From: Lentzea albida
GTDB taxonomy: Bacteria > Actinomycetota > Actinomycetes > Mycobacteriales > Pseudonocardiaceae
Assembly (NCBI RefSeq): GCF_900111005.1
Contig: NZ_FOFV01000017.1
Location: 1 to 64,000 of the forward strand
DNA length: 64,000 nucleotides
Direction of reading: 5' to 3'
In this document: in pieces, positions 8,217 through 17,122 of the stretch
Layout of the letters: each line of letters starts with the position of its first letter
Position numbering within the stretch: the first letter of the stretch is position 1
Position numbers and translations under genes: made by a program
The notes under the pieces: model-generated
Told to the model about the DNA's origin: nothing
What the model saw: only the letters and a program-made list of their open reading frames with translations
The model's database searches: none

Positions 8217-9167
8217 ATGTCACTCGGCCTGGACCCCGAGATCGCCACCGCGCTGGCCCCGATGGCCGGCGCGATGGCGGAAGCCACCCCACCGGCCGTC
8301 GGCGACGTCGAGGCGCGCAGAGCCCTGTGGGAACCGATCATCGGCGCCGCCGGAACCGCTCAGCCGATCCCGGCCGACGTGACCACGACCGACCACCACG
8401 CCACGGCGGACGACGGCGCCCGGATCATGATGCGCTGGTACGCCAAGGAAGGCGCGGAGCCCGGCCCGGCCGTGCTGTTCTTCCACGGCGGCGGCTACAT
8501 CTTCGGCCACGTCGACCTGTTCGACGGGCCGGTCTCCCGGTACGTGTCCGCGAGCGGGGTGCCGATGCTGTCCGTCGAGTACCGCCGCGCGCCCGAACAC
8601 CCCTTCCCCACCCCGCTCGAGGACGCCTACACGGCACTGCGCTGGCTGCACGACCACGCCGCGGCACTCGGCGTCGACCCCGCCCGCATCGGCGTGATGG
8701 GCGACAGCGCCGGAGGCGGGATGGCGGCGGCGCTCGCGATCCTCGCCCGCGACCGCGGCGGCCCGGCCATCGCCCGGCAGATCCTCGTCATGCCGATGCT
8801 GGACGACCGCACCACCGAGGTCGACCCGCACGTCGCGCCCTACGCGCTGTGGTCCTACGACGACAACCTCACCGCGTGGCCCGCGCTGCTCGGCGACGCC
8901 GCCGGCGGACCGGACGTCCCGGCCACCGCGGCACCCGCCCGGCTGGAGGACGCGACGGACCTGCCGCCCGCCTACATCGAGGTCGGCCAGCTCGACGTAT
9001 TCCGCGACGAGGACCTGGCCTACGCCGTGAAGCTCAGCCGCGCCGGGGTTCCGGTCGAGTTCCACCTGCACCCCGGCGCACCGCACGAGTTCGACTCGAT
9101 CGCCTTCGAGTCCGACGTCGCGAGGCGCGCCGTCGCCGACCGCGTCCGGGTGCTCAGGTCGATCTGA
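8217..9167 (+). CDS. Alpha/beta-hydrolase, hormone-sensitive-lipase family esterase
   Basis: A 316-residue hydrolase with the family-defining oxyanion motif FFHGGGYIFGH, the nucleophile elbow GDSAGGG and a C-terminal catalytic His in HPGAPHEFDS. Members hydrolyse short-chain esters or lactones. It sits 27 bp after the quinone oxidoreductase and likely shares its repressed promoter. The pair looks like an oxidise-or-reduce-then-hydrolyse detoxification unit. No signal peptide is present, so it is cytoplasmic. Confidence 0.88.
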   Translation: MSLGLDPEIATALAPMAGAMAEATPPAVGDVEARRALWEPIIGAAGTAQPIPADVTTTDHHATADDGARIMMRWYAKEGAEPGPAVLFFHGGGYIFGHVDLFDGPVSRYVSASGVPMLSVEYRRAPEHPFPTPLEDAYTALRWLHDHAAALGVDPARIGVMGDSAGGGMAAALAILARDRGGPAIARQILVMPMLDDRTTEVDPHVAPYALWSYDDNLTAWPALLGDAAGGPDVPATAAPARLEDATDLPPAYIEVGQLDVFRDEDLAYAVKLSRAGVPVEFHLHPGAPHEFDSIAFESDVARRAVADRVRVLRSI

Positions 9168-9292
9168 CCGCCGGAGCACGTCGTTGGTGTGGCGGGGGGT
9201 CGAGCTCGCCGGGCGGCACACGGTGATCGTCAGGCCTGCCGACCCCGCGGCACCGGCGCTGTGCCTGGCCGGACGTCACCGTCCGGAGCGGG

Positions 9293-9556
9293 TCACACGA
9301 GCGTGTTGTCCACGAAGCACCAGCGCCAGGTCTCCCCCGGCTCGAACGAGCGGATGACCGGGTGGCCCTCGTCGGCGAAGTGCTTCGAGGCGTGCTTGGC
9401 GGGCGAGGAGTCGCAGCAGGCGACCTTGCCGCAGCCCAGGCACAGCCGCAGGTGGACCCACCTGCCGCCGACCTTCAGGCAGTCCTCGCAGCCCTCCTGC
9501 GTGGACGGGGTGGGCTCGGCCCCCAGCTCGGCGATGTGTTCGCACTTGGTCGTCAC
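9293..9556 (-). CDS. UBP-type zinc-finger protein
   Basis: An 87-residue protein that is almost entirely one ZnF-UBP domain. It has a Cys/His ligand series (CEHIAEL, GCEDCL, CLGCGKVACC, HASKHF) and the typical WRWCFVDN near the end. In eukaryotes this domain binds ubiquitin C-termini. In actinobacteria it occurs as small stand-alone proteins of unknown role. It is monocistronic, convergent with the hydrolase gene and divergent from the response-regulator fusion. Confidence 0.85.
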   Translation of the reverse strand: MTTKCEHIAELGAEPTPSTQEGCEDCLKVGGRWVHLRLCLGCGKVACCDSSPAKHASKHFADEGHPVIRSFEPGETWRWCFVDNTLV

Positions 9557-9612
9557 GAACTGACCGTACCTCGGTTGCGGCCGGCGGCCGGATGTGGTGT
9601 TTGACTGGACGC

Positions 9613-11280
9613 ATGACGACTGCCGGTCGCGTCGCGCGGCCTTCGATCCTCACGGTGGACGACGACCCCGCCGTGTCGCGGGCGGTGGCGCGCGACCTGC
9701 GCCGGAAGTACGGCGAGCAGTACCGGGTCGTGCGCGCGGAGTCCGGGGCCCAGGCGCTGGAGGCCCTGCACGAGATCAAGCTGCGCGGCGAGGAGGTCGC
9801 GGCGCTGCTGGCCGACTACCGGATGCCGCAGATGAGCGGCATCGAGTTCCTCGAGCAGGCGATGGACGTGTTCCCGCAGGCGCGCCGGGTGCTGCTGACC
9901 GCCTACGCCGACACCGACGCCGCGATCCAGGCGATCAACGTCGTCGACCTGGACCACTACCTGCTCAAGCCGTGGGACCCGCCCGAGCAGAACCTCTACC
10001 CGGTGCTCGACGAGCAGCTGCGCGCGTGGGCGGTGAGCGACCGGCAGCCGCCGCAACGGGTGCGGGTGGTCGGGCACCGCTGGTCGCCACGCTCCTACGA
10101 GGTGCGCGACTTCCTGGCGCGCAACAACGTGCCGTTCCGCTGGCACGCGCTCGACGAGCCGGAGGCGCGCTGCCTGCTCACCGCCGCGCACCAGGACGGC
10201 ACGACCCTGCCGGTCGTCGTCACCGCGGACGGCAAGGCGCTGGTCGACCCGTCCGACGCGGAACTGGCCGCGGAGGTCGGCCTGAGCACCGAGCCGTCGG
10301 CCGACTTCTACGACCTGATCGTCGTGGGCGGCGGACCGGCGGGACTCGGCGCCGCGGTGTACGGCGGGTCGGAGGGCCTGCGGACCGTCCTGGTGGAACG
10401 GATCGCGACCGGGGGCCAGGCGGGCACCAGCAGCCGCATCGAGAACTACCTGGGCTTCCCGGACGGCGTGTCCGGCGGCCAGCTGACCGAACGGGCCCGC
10501 AGGCAGGCGGTCAAGTTCGGCGTCGAGCTGCTCACCACCCGCGACGTCGTCGCCCTGGAACGCCGTGGCGCCGCGCGGGTCGTGCGGTTCGGCGACGGCA
10601 CCGAGCTCGCCGCCCACACCGTGATCCTCGCGACCGGGGTGTCCTACCGGCTGCTCGACGCGCCGGGACTGGGCGCACTGACCGGCCGCGGCGTGTACTA
10701 CGGCGCCTCGACCACCGAGGGCCCGAACTGCGCGGGCCAGGACGTCTACCTCGTCGGCGGGGCGAACTCCGCCGGGCAGGCGGCCGTCTACTTCTCCGGC
10801 CACGCGCGCAAGGTCGTGCTGCTGGTGCGCGGCGACTCGCTGGAGTCGTCCATGTCGCGCTACCTGATCGACCAGCTCGCGGCGATCCCGAACGTCGAGG
10901 TGCGCACGCACACCGAGGTCAGCGGCGGCACCGGTGAGGACCACCTGGAGACGTTGACGTTGCTGCACAACAAGTCCGGCGAGACGACGACGGTGCCGGC
11001 GGGCTGGCTGTTCGCGTTCATCGGCGCCGCCCCGCGCACGGACTGGCTCGACGGCACGCTGGAACGCGACGAGCACGGCTTCCTGCTCGCGGGCCCCGAC
11101 CTCGGCGGCACGCCACCCGGCTGGGACCTCGACCGCGCGCCGTACCACCTGGAGACGAACCTGCCCGGCGTGTTCGTGGCGGGCGACGTGCGCGCGGACT
11201 CGGTGAAGCGCGTCGCCTCCGCCGTCGGCGAGGGCGCCATGGCCGTCACCCTGGTCCACCGCTACCTGGAGAGGTCGTAA
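9613..11280 (+). CDS. Response regulator fused to a cysteine-less thioredoxin-reductase-like flavoprotein
   Basis: A 555-residue fusion. A receiver domain covers roughly residues 5-130 (VDDDPAV, phospho-acceptor in ADYRMPQMSG, LLTAYAD, LLKPWD). Next is a glutaredoxin/thioredoxin-like segment (~145-215) in which the expected Cys-Pro-x-Cys reads WSPRSY. From ~235 there is an FAD/NAD-binding reductase (VVGGGPAGLGAAVYGGSEG, GGQAGTSSRIENY, VYLVGGANSAGQAA, GVFVAGDVR). The site where thioredoxin reductase carries CATC reads ASTTE, so dithiol chemistry is lost. The ATG at 9613 is chosen over 9592 because the receiver fold begins there. The kinase gene starts at the base after its stop. Confidence 0.85.
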   Translation: MTTAGRVARPSILTVDDDPAVSRAVARDLRRKYGEQYRVVRAESGAQALEALHEIKLRGEEVAALLADYRMPQMSGIEFLEQAMDVFPQARRVLLTAYADTDAAIQAINVVDLDHYLLKPWDPPEQNLYPVLDEQLRAWAVSDRQPPQRVRVVGHRWSPRSYEVRDFLARNNVPFRWHALDEPEARCLLTAAHQDGTTLPVVVTADGKALVDPSDAELAAEVGLSTEPSADFYDLIVVGGGPAGLGAAVYGGSEGLRTVLVERIATGGQAGTSSRIENYLGFPDGVSGGQLTERARRQAVKFGVELLTTRDVVALERRGAARVVRFGDGTELAAHTVILATGVSYRLLDAPGLGALTGRGVYYGASTTEGPNCAGQDVYLVGGANSAGQAAVYFSGHARKVVLLVRGDSLESSMSRYLIDQLAAIPNVEVRTHTEVSGGTGEDHLETLTLLHNKSGETTTVPAGWLFAFIGAAPRTDWLDGTLERDEHGFLLAGPDLGGTPPGWDLDRAPYHLETNLPGVFVAGDVRADSVKRVASAVGEGAMAVTLVHRYLERS

Positions 11281-12693
11281 ATGGACAGGCTCACCGCGGC
11301 CGAGCTGCGCACGCTGTTCCTCTTCGAGAAGCTCGACGACGCCCAGCTCGACTGGCTCGCCGCCCACGGCCACGTGGAGACCCGCGCCGCGGGCACGCCG
11401 GTGATCACCGAGGGCGAGCCGGCGACGTGCTTCTTCGTGCTGCTCGGAGGAACCGTCGCCCTGAGCCGCACCATCGGCGGCCAACGCATCGAGGTGAGCC
11501 GCAGCGACCTGCGCGGCTCGTACTTCGGCGCCACCCAGGCGTACCTGGAGCTCGACCAGCCGACCTACCAGATGACCGTGGAGTCGATCACCGCCACCTC
11601 GATGCTGCAGTTCGACGCGGACGAGATCGGCCCGATGATCCGCACTTGGTTCCCCATGGCGATGCACCTGCTCGAAGGCCTCTTCTGGGGCATGCGCAAC
11701 ACCCAGGCCACCGTCGGCCAGCACGAACGCCTCACCGCCCTGGGCGCGCTGTCCGCGGGCCTCACGCACGAGCTCAACAACCCGGCCGCCGCGGCGGTCC
11801 GCGCCACCGCCGCCCTGCGCGAACGAGTGGCCGGCATGCGCCACAAGCTGGCCCTCCTCGCGCAGGGAGCCCTCGACCCCGCCACGCTCCCCTCCCTGGT
11901 GAAGCTGCAGGAGAAGGCGGTCGAACAGGTCGCGAAGGCCCCGAAGCTCAGCCCGCTGGAGACCAGCGACGCCGAGGACGAGGTCTCCGACTGGCTCGAC
12001 GACCACGGCATCACCGGGGGCTGGGACGTGGCGCCCGTCCTGGTGGCGGCGGGCCTCGACGTCGAGTGGCTCGAGAACTCGCTCCGAGCCTGCCCGGTCG
12101 CCGTCACCGGCTCCGCCGTGCACTGGCTCAGGTACACGGTCGAGACCGAGATGCTGATGAACGAGATCGAGGACGCCACCACCCGCGTCTCCACGCTGGT
12201 GGGCGCGGCCAAGCAGTACTCGCAGATGGACAGGGCCCCGTTCCAGGTGGTCGACGTGCACGAACTGCTCGACTCCACCCTGGTCATGTTCGGCGGCAAA
12301 CTCGGCGGCGTGCGGGTGGTCAAGGACTACGACCGCACGCTGCCCGCCATCCCGGCCTTCGCGGGCGAGCTCAACCAGGTGTGGACCAACATGGTCGACA
12401 ACGCGCTGAGCGCGATGGGCGGCGCCGGGACGCTGACCGTGCGCACGTCCCGGCAGGACCGGCACCTGGTGGTGGAGATCGGTGACACCGGGCCCGGGAT
12501 CCCGGCCGGGGTGAAGGACCGGATCTTCGAGCCGTTCTTCACGACCAAGCCCGTCGGGGAGGGCACGGGGCTCGGACTGGAGATCTCGTGGCGGATCGTG
12601 GTGAACAAGCACCAGGGGAGCATCCGGGTGGAGTCGGAGCCCGGGGACACGCGGTTCCAGGTGCTGCTGCCGTTGGAGGTTCCCGCCGCGTAG
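11281..12693 (+). CDS. Histidine kinase with cyclic-nucleotide-binding sensor domain
   Basis: A 470-residue kinase. The N-terminal ~140 residues are a cNMP-binding/Crp-like sensor (GTPVITEGEPATCFFVLLGG). It is followed by the H-box with phospho-His in LSAGLTHELNNPAAA, and by N, G1 and G2 boxes (NQVWTNMVDNALSAM, GDTGPGIPAG, GTGLGLEISW). No membrane segment is seen, so it senses a cytoplasmic signal. The start codon abuts the stop of the receiver-reductase fusion, its presumed partner. Confidence 0.88.
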   Translation: MDRLTAAELRTLFLFEKLDDAQLDWLAAHGHVETRAAGTPVITEGEPATCFFVLLGGTVALSRTIGGQRIEVSRSDLRGSYFGATQAYLELDQPTYQMTVESITATSMLQFDADEIGPMIRTWFPMAMHLLEGLFWGMRNTQATVGQHERLTALGALSAGLTHELNNPAAAAVRATAALRERVAGMRHKLALLAQGALDPATLPSLVKLQEKAVEQVAKAPKLSPLETSDAEDEVSDWLDDHGITGGWDVAPVLVAAGLDVEWLENSLRACPVAVTGSAVHWLRYTVETEMLMNEIEDATTRVSTLVGAAKQYSQMDRAPFQVVDVHELLDSTLVMFGGKLGGVRVVKDYDRTLPAIPAFAGELNQVWTNMVDNALSAMGGAGTLTVRTSRQDRHLVVEIGDTGPGIPAGVKDRIFEPFFTTKPVGEGTGLGLEISWRIVVNKHQGSIRVESEPGDTRFQVLLPLEVPAA

Positions 12694-12718
12694 GGACCAC
12701 GCCAGCTAGGGTGACCGC

Positions 12719-13066
12719 GTGGGCGTCTCCCTCTACTACACGGCTCGCCGCGCGACCTCGCTGGCCGATGCCGAACTCGCGGCGGTCGGCCAGGTCGTCG
12801 ACACCTACAACGCGAACGCGCCGTTCTCCTCGGAAGAGGAGGGCCTGTACCTCTACGACCGGTTGGAACCGGGAACGGTGCTCGACGGGTCGACCAAGAT
12901 GCCCTCCGTGGACGACCGGGCGGTCCCGTCGCTGGTGCACTGGCTGGCCGCGGTCACCGCGCTGCGCGGCGCGGTGCCGGACGCGGACTGGACCTTCACC
13001 CTGGACGACTACGAGATCGAGTGGGACGACCACACCGGCTACCACCTGCCCGGCCTCGGCGACTGA
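12719..13066 (+). CDS. Small conserved-looking acidic protein of unknown function
   Basis: A 115-residue soluble, acidic protein starting at a GTG 25 bp after the kinase. No motif, signal peptide or membrane helix is visible. Close spacing suggests co-transcription with the two-component system, but the product is not recognised. Codon bias is like its neighbours, so it is likely real. Confidence 0.65.
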   Translation: MGVSLYYTARRATSLADAELAAVGQVVDTYNANAPFSSEEEGLYLYDRLEPGTVLDGSTKMPSVDDRAVPSLVHWLAAVTALRGAVPDADWTFTLDDYEIEWDDHTGYHLPGLGD

Positions 13067-13101
13067 TCCGCGAACGCCCGTCCCGAACCGCTCGCCGGGT
13101 C

Positions 13102-14079
13102 TCAGCCGGGCGTCGTGCCCGGCACGGCCGAACGGCGGGCGTGGAGGGCGAGGACCTCGTCCAGGCGGGAGCCGACGTCGCGGCAGTTCGCGCGGACGAC
13201 GTCGAGGAACGCGGCGAGCACGGGCGAGGTGTCGTCGGCCCGGAACGACAGCTGCAGGTCCGGGAGGCGGAAGTGCGGCGTGACGTCGCAGAACCAGACG
13301 TCCCCGCGGGTGATCAGCCGCATGCGGGCGGGTCCGAGGCCCACTCCGACGTCGCAGGCGGCGAGGCCGATGATCGTGTGCACGTCCCGTGACGTGGTGG
13401 CCGCCTCCAGTGCCGTGGTGTCGGCGGCGAACACGCTGCGCAGGTGAGCGGCCACCGCCGGTTCCTGGTCGGGAGCGGACATGATCAGGCGCTCGGCGGC
13501 CAGCTGCTCGAAGGTGATCTCGGCGCGCCCCGCGAAGGGGTGGGAGGTGGCCACGACGGCGATGAGGTGGTCGGCCCCGATCGGCACCGTGACGAGACGT
13601 TCCGCTCCCGCGCCGCGCGGGTTGCCGCGGCCGACGGCGACGTCCAGGTCGCCCGCGACGAGCGCGGCCGCCGCCTCCGGGCTGCTCATCTCGCGCAGGT
13701 CGAGCCGCACGTCCGGCCTGCTCCCGCGGAACCGGCCCAGCACGCCGGGCAGCGGGTCGAGCAGGGCCGAGCCGATGAACCCCATCCGCAGCAGCCCGGT
13801 CTCGCCCCGTGCGGCGCGGCCGGCTTCGACCGACGCCGCGCTGATCTCGTCCAGTGCCCGGCGAGCCCGGTTCAAGAAGGCCGTGCCGGCAGCGGTCGGG
13901 AACACCCCTCGCGGCGTGCGGTCGAACAGCCGCTGGCCGACCTCGCGTTCGACCGCGGCGATCTGAGCGGACAGCGGCGGTTGTGCGATGCCCAGGGACG
14001 CGGCCGCACGGCCGAAGTGCTGGTGCTCGGCCAAGGCGATGGCGTACCGGAGGTGACGGGCTTCCACTCCGCCGATCAT
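13102..14079 (-). CDS. LysR-family transcriptional regulator
   Basis: A 325-residue LTTR. The N-terminal winged HTH (EARHLRYAIALAEHQHFGRA, then LGIAQPPLSAQIAAVE) is followed by a two-lobed effector domain from ~95. It is divergent from an alpha/beta-hydrolase/MFS operon, which it most likely controls. A T-N11-A box (14078-14092) overlaps the ATG at 14079, so a GTG four codons in (14067) may be the true start. The effector is unknown. Confidence 0.88.
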   Translation of the reverse strand: MIGGVEARHLRYAIALAEHQHFGRAAASLGIAQPPLSAQIAAVEREVGQRLFDRTPRGVFPTAAGTAFLNRARRALDEISAASVEAGRAARGETGLLRMGFIGSALLDPLPGVLGRFRGSRPDVRLDLREMSSPEAAAALVAGDLDVAVGRGNPRGAGAERLVTVPIGADHLIAVVATSHPFAGRAEITFEQLAAERLIMSAPDQEPAVAAHLRSVFAADTTALEAATTSRDVHTIIGLAACDVGVGLGPARMRLITRGDVWFCDVTPHFRLPDLQLSFRADDTSPVLAAFLDVVRANCRDVGSRLDEVLALHARRSAVPGTTPG

Positions 14080-14092
14080 ACGTAGAAAGTAT
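14078..14092. promoter_or_regulatory. LysR-type T-N11-A box
   Basis: ATACGTAGAAAGTAT contains the inverted repeat ATAC-N7-GTAT and the T-N11-A core. It lies in the divergent region between the LysR gene and the hydrolase, the classical place for an LTTR binding and autoregulation site. Confidence 0.5.
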
Positions 14093-14182
14093 CGCGGTGG
14101 CCCATGTCAGATATGAGAGTGGATGACGGCATCCGGAGCGGATGAGTTGGGACCCGTCCCGCAGTCGTTCCGGAAGGCAGTC

Positions 14183-15028
14183 ATGAACGAGACCACCGTC
14201 ATCGTGTTCGTGCACGGTGCTTGGCATTCGTCCCTCCACTGGGCCGCGACCCAGCGCGCGCTGACGGCACGGGGGCTGCCCTGCGTCGCCCTCGACCTCC
14301 CCGGCCACGGCGCGACGGCACCGCTGCCCTCCGGCTACCTGGAACCAGGGCAACCCGGTCTGGCCACGGAACGGTCCGCGCTCTCCGGGCTCACCACCGA
14401 CGCGCTCGTCGGCGCCCTGCTCACCGACCTCGCCGAGATCCGCCGCCGGTTCGGCCGCGTGGTGCTCGTGGCGCACAGCGCGGGCGGTGGCCCCGCCTCG
14501 GCCGCGGTCGAGCAGCACCCGGACCTGGTCGACCACCTCGTCTACCTGTCGGCCTTCGTGCCCGCCGGACGGCCCCGCTTCGGGGACTACGTCACCGACC
14601 CGCGCAACGCCGACGCCGTGCAGGTGCCCCGGGCAGGCGACCCGGACGCCATCGGCGCGTTCCGGATCAACCCGCTCTCCCCCGACCCCGCCGAGATCGA
14701 GACGATCCGGCGGGCCTTCCTCGGCGACTGGCCCGAAGACCGCCACGGCTGGCGGCTCACCCTCCACCCCGACGAACCGCTGGCGTCGCTGGCCGGCGAG
14801 TTCCCGGTCACCCCCGGCCGGTGGGGACGGGTCGCACGCAGCTACATCCGGCTGACCGACGACCTGGCGCTGCCCCCGGTCACCCAGGACCTGATGATCG
14901 ACGAGGCCGACCGGACGACCCCGGACAACCCGTTCGCGGTGCACTCCCTGCCCGGCGGGCACTCGCCGTTCCTGACCCGGCCCGACGAGCTCGCCGAACT
15001 GCTCGCCCGGATCGCGAAGCAGCGGTGA
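14183..15028 (+). CDS. Alpha/beta-hydrolase
   Basis: A 281-residue hydrolase. It has an oxyanion-hole motif VFVHGAWHSS, ALDLPGHGATAP, the nucleophile elbow LVAHSAGGG and a C-terminal SLPGGHSPFLTRP that supplies the catalytic His. The lid region is long, as in salicylate-esterase or plant-type methylesterases. The start at 14183 is preferred because GGAAGG lies upstream and the fold begins immediately; an in-frame ATG at 14123 is possible. Its last codon overlaps the start of the MFS gene (GTGA). It probably modifies or degrades a compound handled by that transporter, under the LysR regulator. Confidence 0.85.
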   Translation: MNETTVIVFVHGAWHSSLHWAATQRALTARGLPCVALDLPGHGATAPLPSGYLEPGQPGLATERSALSGLTTDALVGALLTDLAEIRRRFGRVVLVAHSAGGGPASAAVEQHPDLVDHLVYLSAFVPAGRPRFGDYVTDPRNADAVQVPRAGDPDAIGAFRINPLSPDPAEIETIRRAFLGDWPEDRHGWRLTLHPDEPLASLAGEFPVTPGRWGRVARSYIRLTDDLALPPVTQDLMIDEADRTTPDNPFAVHSLPGGHSPFLTRPDELAELLARIAKQR

Positions 15029-16401
15029 GGCCCGCCGCACTCGCCGTGCTGCTGTCGGGGACGTTCGTCCAGCTGATGAGCGTCACCGTCATGCAGCTGG
15101 CGGTCCCCCGCATCCGTGCCGACCTCGCCGCCGGGGCGGGCGCGGGTCAGCTCGCGCTCGCCGGGTACACGCTGACCTACGCCTGCGCGCTGATCACGGC
15201 CGCCCGGCTCGGCGACCGGTACGGCTACCGGCGGCTGTTCGTCCTCGGCACCGGCGTGTTCACCCTCGCCTCGCTGGCCGCGGCCCTCGCCCCCGGAGCG
15301 GACGCACTCGTGCTGGCGCGGCTGGTGCAGGGCGCCGGCAGCGGGCTGGTGGCACCGCAGATCCTGTCGTTGATCCAGACCGCGGTGCCCGCCGGCCACC
15401 GGGCGCGGGTGCTCGGCCGGTACGGCGCCACGATGGCCATCGCCTCGCTCGCCGGACCGTTGTGCTGCGGCGTCCTGCTGCACCTCGACCCGTTCGGGGC
15501 CGGTTGGCGCGTGGCGCTGGCCCTGCCGGTGCCGGTCGGGATCGCCGCGCTGGCGCTGTTCCGGGTCCTGCCGGACGGGCGTGGAGCAGGTGCGGCGAGC
15601 CGGGTGGACGCGGTCGGGTCCGCGTTGTCGCTGGCCGGGCTCGCCATGCTGGTGCTGCCACTGACCCTCGGCCAGGACGCGGACTGGCCGGCCTGGACGT
15701 GGTGCAGCCTGGTGGTGTCGTCGGCGTTGCTCGCCGCGTTCGCCTACTCGCAGAAACGCGTGCGGCACCCGATGGTGCATCCGGAAGCGCTGTCCGCGGC
15801 CACGACGCGGTGGGGAATCGGAGCGGTCCTGCTGTTCAACGCCGGCATCCCGTCGTTCAGCCTCCTGCTGTCGCTGCACCTGCAAGGCGCGTTGCACCGC
15901 GACCCGCTCGCCACCGCGCTGACCGTCGCGCCGTACGCGGTCGGAGGGCTGCTGGGCAGCGGGATCGCCGAAACCGCGGCACGCCGGTTCGGCGTGGTGG
16001 CCCTGTCCGCCGCGTCCGGGAGCCTCGTCGTGATCTCGCTGCTGGTCGTTCCCGCGCTCGCGGCCCCGGCGCCGGTGCTGTGGGTAGTGCTCGCCGCGGG
16101 TGGCTTCGCCTTCGGCCTGTTCACCGCGTCCGCCTTCGCCTTGGTCCTGCGCGAGGTGCCACCGCACGCGGCGAGTTCGGTCTCGGGCCTGCTGCCGACG
16201 GCCCAACAACTGGGCGGCACGTTCGGCGTGGCGCTGGCCGGGATGGTCTACACCGCGGGCGCGATGGGTGCGGCGATGGTCTACGAGGCCGTCGTCTTCC
16301 TGCTCGCGGCCGCCGCCACGGCGCGTCTGATGTCCGGACGGCGACGCCGCGCCCGACCGCCGGCCAGCACTTTCCCGTTCCGCGTCGATCAACGGGGTTA
16401 G
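15025..16401 (+). CDS. MFS drug-type transporter (DHA2-like)
   Basis: A 458-residue membrane protein with about 12-14 hydrophobic helices. The MFS loop motif ARLGDRYGYRRLF follows helix 2, and a helix-5-like segment contains GPLCCGVLL. It belongs with EmrB/QacA-type proton-driven exporters. The GTG start overlaps the stop of the hydrolase gene, so translation is coupled. Export of a hydrophobic compound is expected; the compound is unknown. Confidence 0.88.
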   Translation: MRPAALAVLLSGTFVQLMSVTVMQLAVPRIRADLAAGAGAGQLALAGYTLTYACALITAARLGDRYGYRRLFVLGTGVFTLASLAAALAPGADALVLARLVQGAGSGLVAPQILSLIQTAVPAGHRARVLGRYGATMAIASLAGPLCCGVLLHLDPFGAGWRVALALPVPVGIAALALFRVLPDGRGAGAASRVDAVGSALSLAGLAMLVLPLTLGQDADWPAWTWCSLVVSSALLAAFAYSQKRVRHPMVHPEALSAATTRWGIGAVLLFNAGIPSFSLLLSLHLQGALHRDPLATALTVAPYAVGGLLGSGIAETAARRFGVVALSAASGSLVVISLLVVPALAAPAPVLWVVLAAGGFAFGLFTASAFALVLREVPPHAASSVSGLLPTAQQLGGTFGVALAGMVYTAGAMGAAMVYEAVVFLLAAAATARLMSGRRRRARPPASTFPFRVDQRG

Positions 16402-16579
16402 GCGGAAGTACGAGGGGTAGTTCCGATCGAGTAGGACACATCCCGGGCTCGAGCGGCGCGGTGGACCCGGCCGTGCCGGGACGTCGTCCACGAGCGTGCC
16501 GAGCCCCCAGCGGACCTGCGATGTCATCGGCGCCGTCCTTCGGACTCGCCGGTGGCGCGGGGCACGCGGAGGAGGATCC

Positions 16580-17122
16580 ATGGAATTGACTGCTACGACC
16601 ACGGTGCGCAAACCCGTGACGGAGGTGTTCGCGTTCTGGCGCGACCTCCAGAACCTCCCGACGTTCATGGGACATCTGGAGGAGGTCCGCACCACCGGCG
16701 ACCGGACGAGCCACTGGGTCGCCGACGCCCCGTTCGGGCAGAACGTCGAGTGGGACGCGGAGATCGTCGAGGAGGTGCAGGCCGAGAGGATCGCCTGGCG
16801 GTCCACCGGCGACGCCGACGTGCCCAACGCGGGCGTCGTCCGGTTCGTGCCCGCCCCGGACGGGGAGAGCACCGAGGTCCACGTCGGACTGGTGTACGAC
16901 ATCCCGGGCGGCGCGATCGGCAAGGCCGTCGCGCGGTACTTCGGCGAGGAACCGCACCAGCAGCTCGACGACGACCTGCGCAGGTTCAAGCAGGTGCTGG
17001 AGACCGGCGAGGTCGTCCGGTCCGACGGGGCCCCGTGGGGCAAGCGGGCGCGCAAGGAGTTCCCGCAGCGCCCGGCACAACCGCTGTCGGACGCCGAGCT
17101 GGAGAAGGGACCGGACGCATGA
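16580..17122 (+). CDS. SRPBCC-family (START/polyketide-cyclase-like) protein
   Basis: A 180-residue protein whose first ~145 residues form an SRPBCC ligand-binding fold (TATTTVRKPVTEVFAFWRD, FGQNVEWDAEIVEE, STEVHVGLVYDIPGG). The family includes aromatic-ring cyclases and lipid-binding proteins. The ATG at 16580 follows GGAGGAGGA. The stop overlaps the start of a zinc-dependent alcohol dehydrogenase (ATGA), so the two are expressed together. Similar pairs occur widely in actinobacteria as general stress genes. Confidence 0.82.
   Translation: MELTATTTVRKPVTEVFAFWRDLQNLPTFMGHLEEVRTTGDRTSHWVADAPFGQNVEWDAEIVEEVQAERIAWRSTGDADVPNAGVVRFVPAPDGESTEVHVGLVYDIPGGAIGKAVARYFGEEPHQQLDDDLRRFKQVLETGEVVRSDGAPWGKRARKEFPQRPAQPLSDAELEKGPDA

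Noticed and set aside
9553..12612. A 1019-codon open frame on the - strand
   Set aside because: It is antisense to the receiver-reductase fusion and the histidine kinase, both of which have unmistakable motifs. Its own composition is shadow-like.
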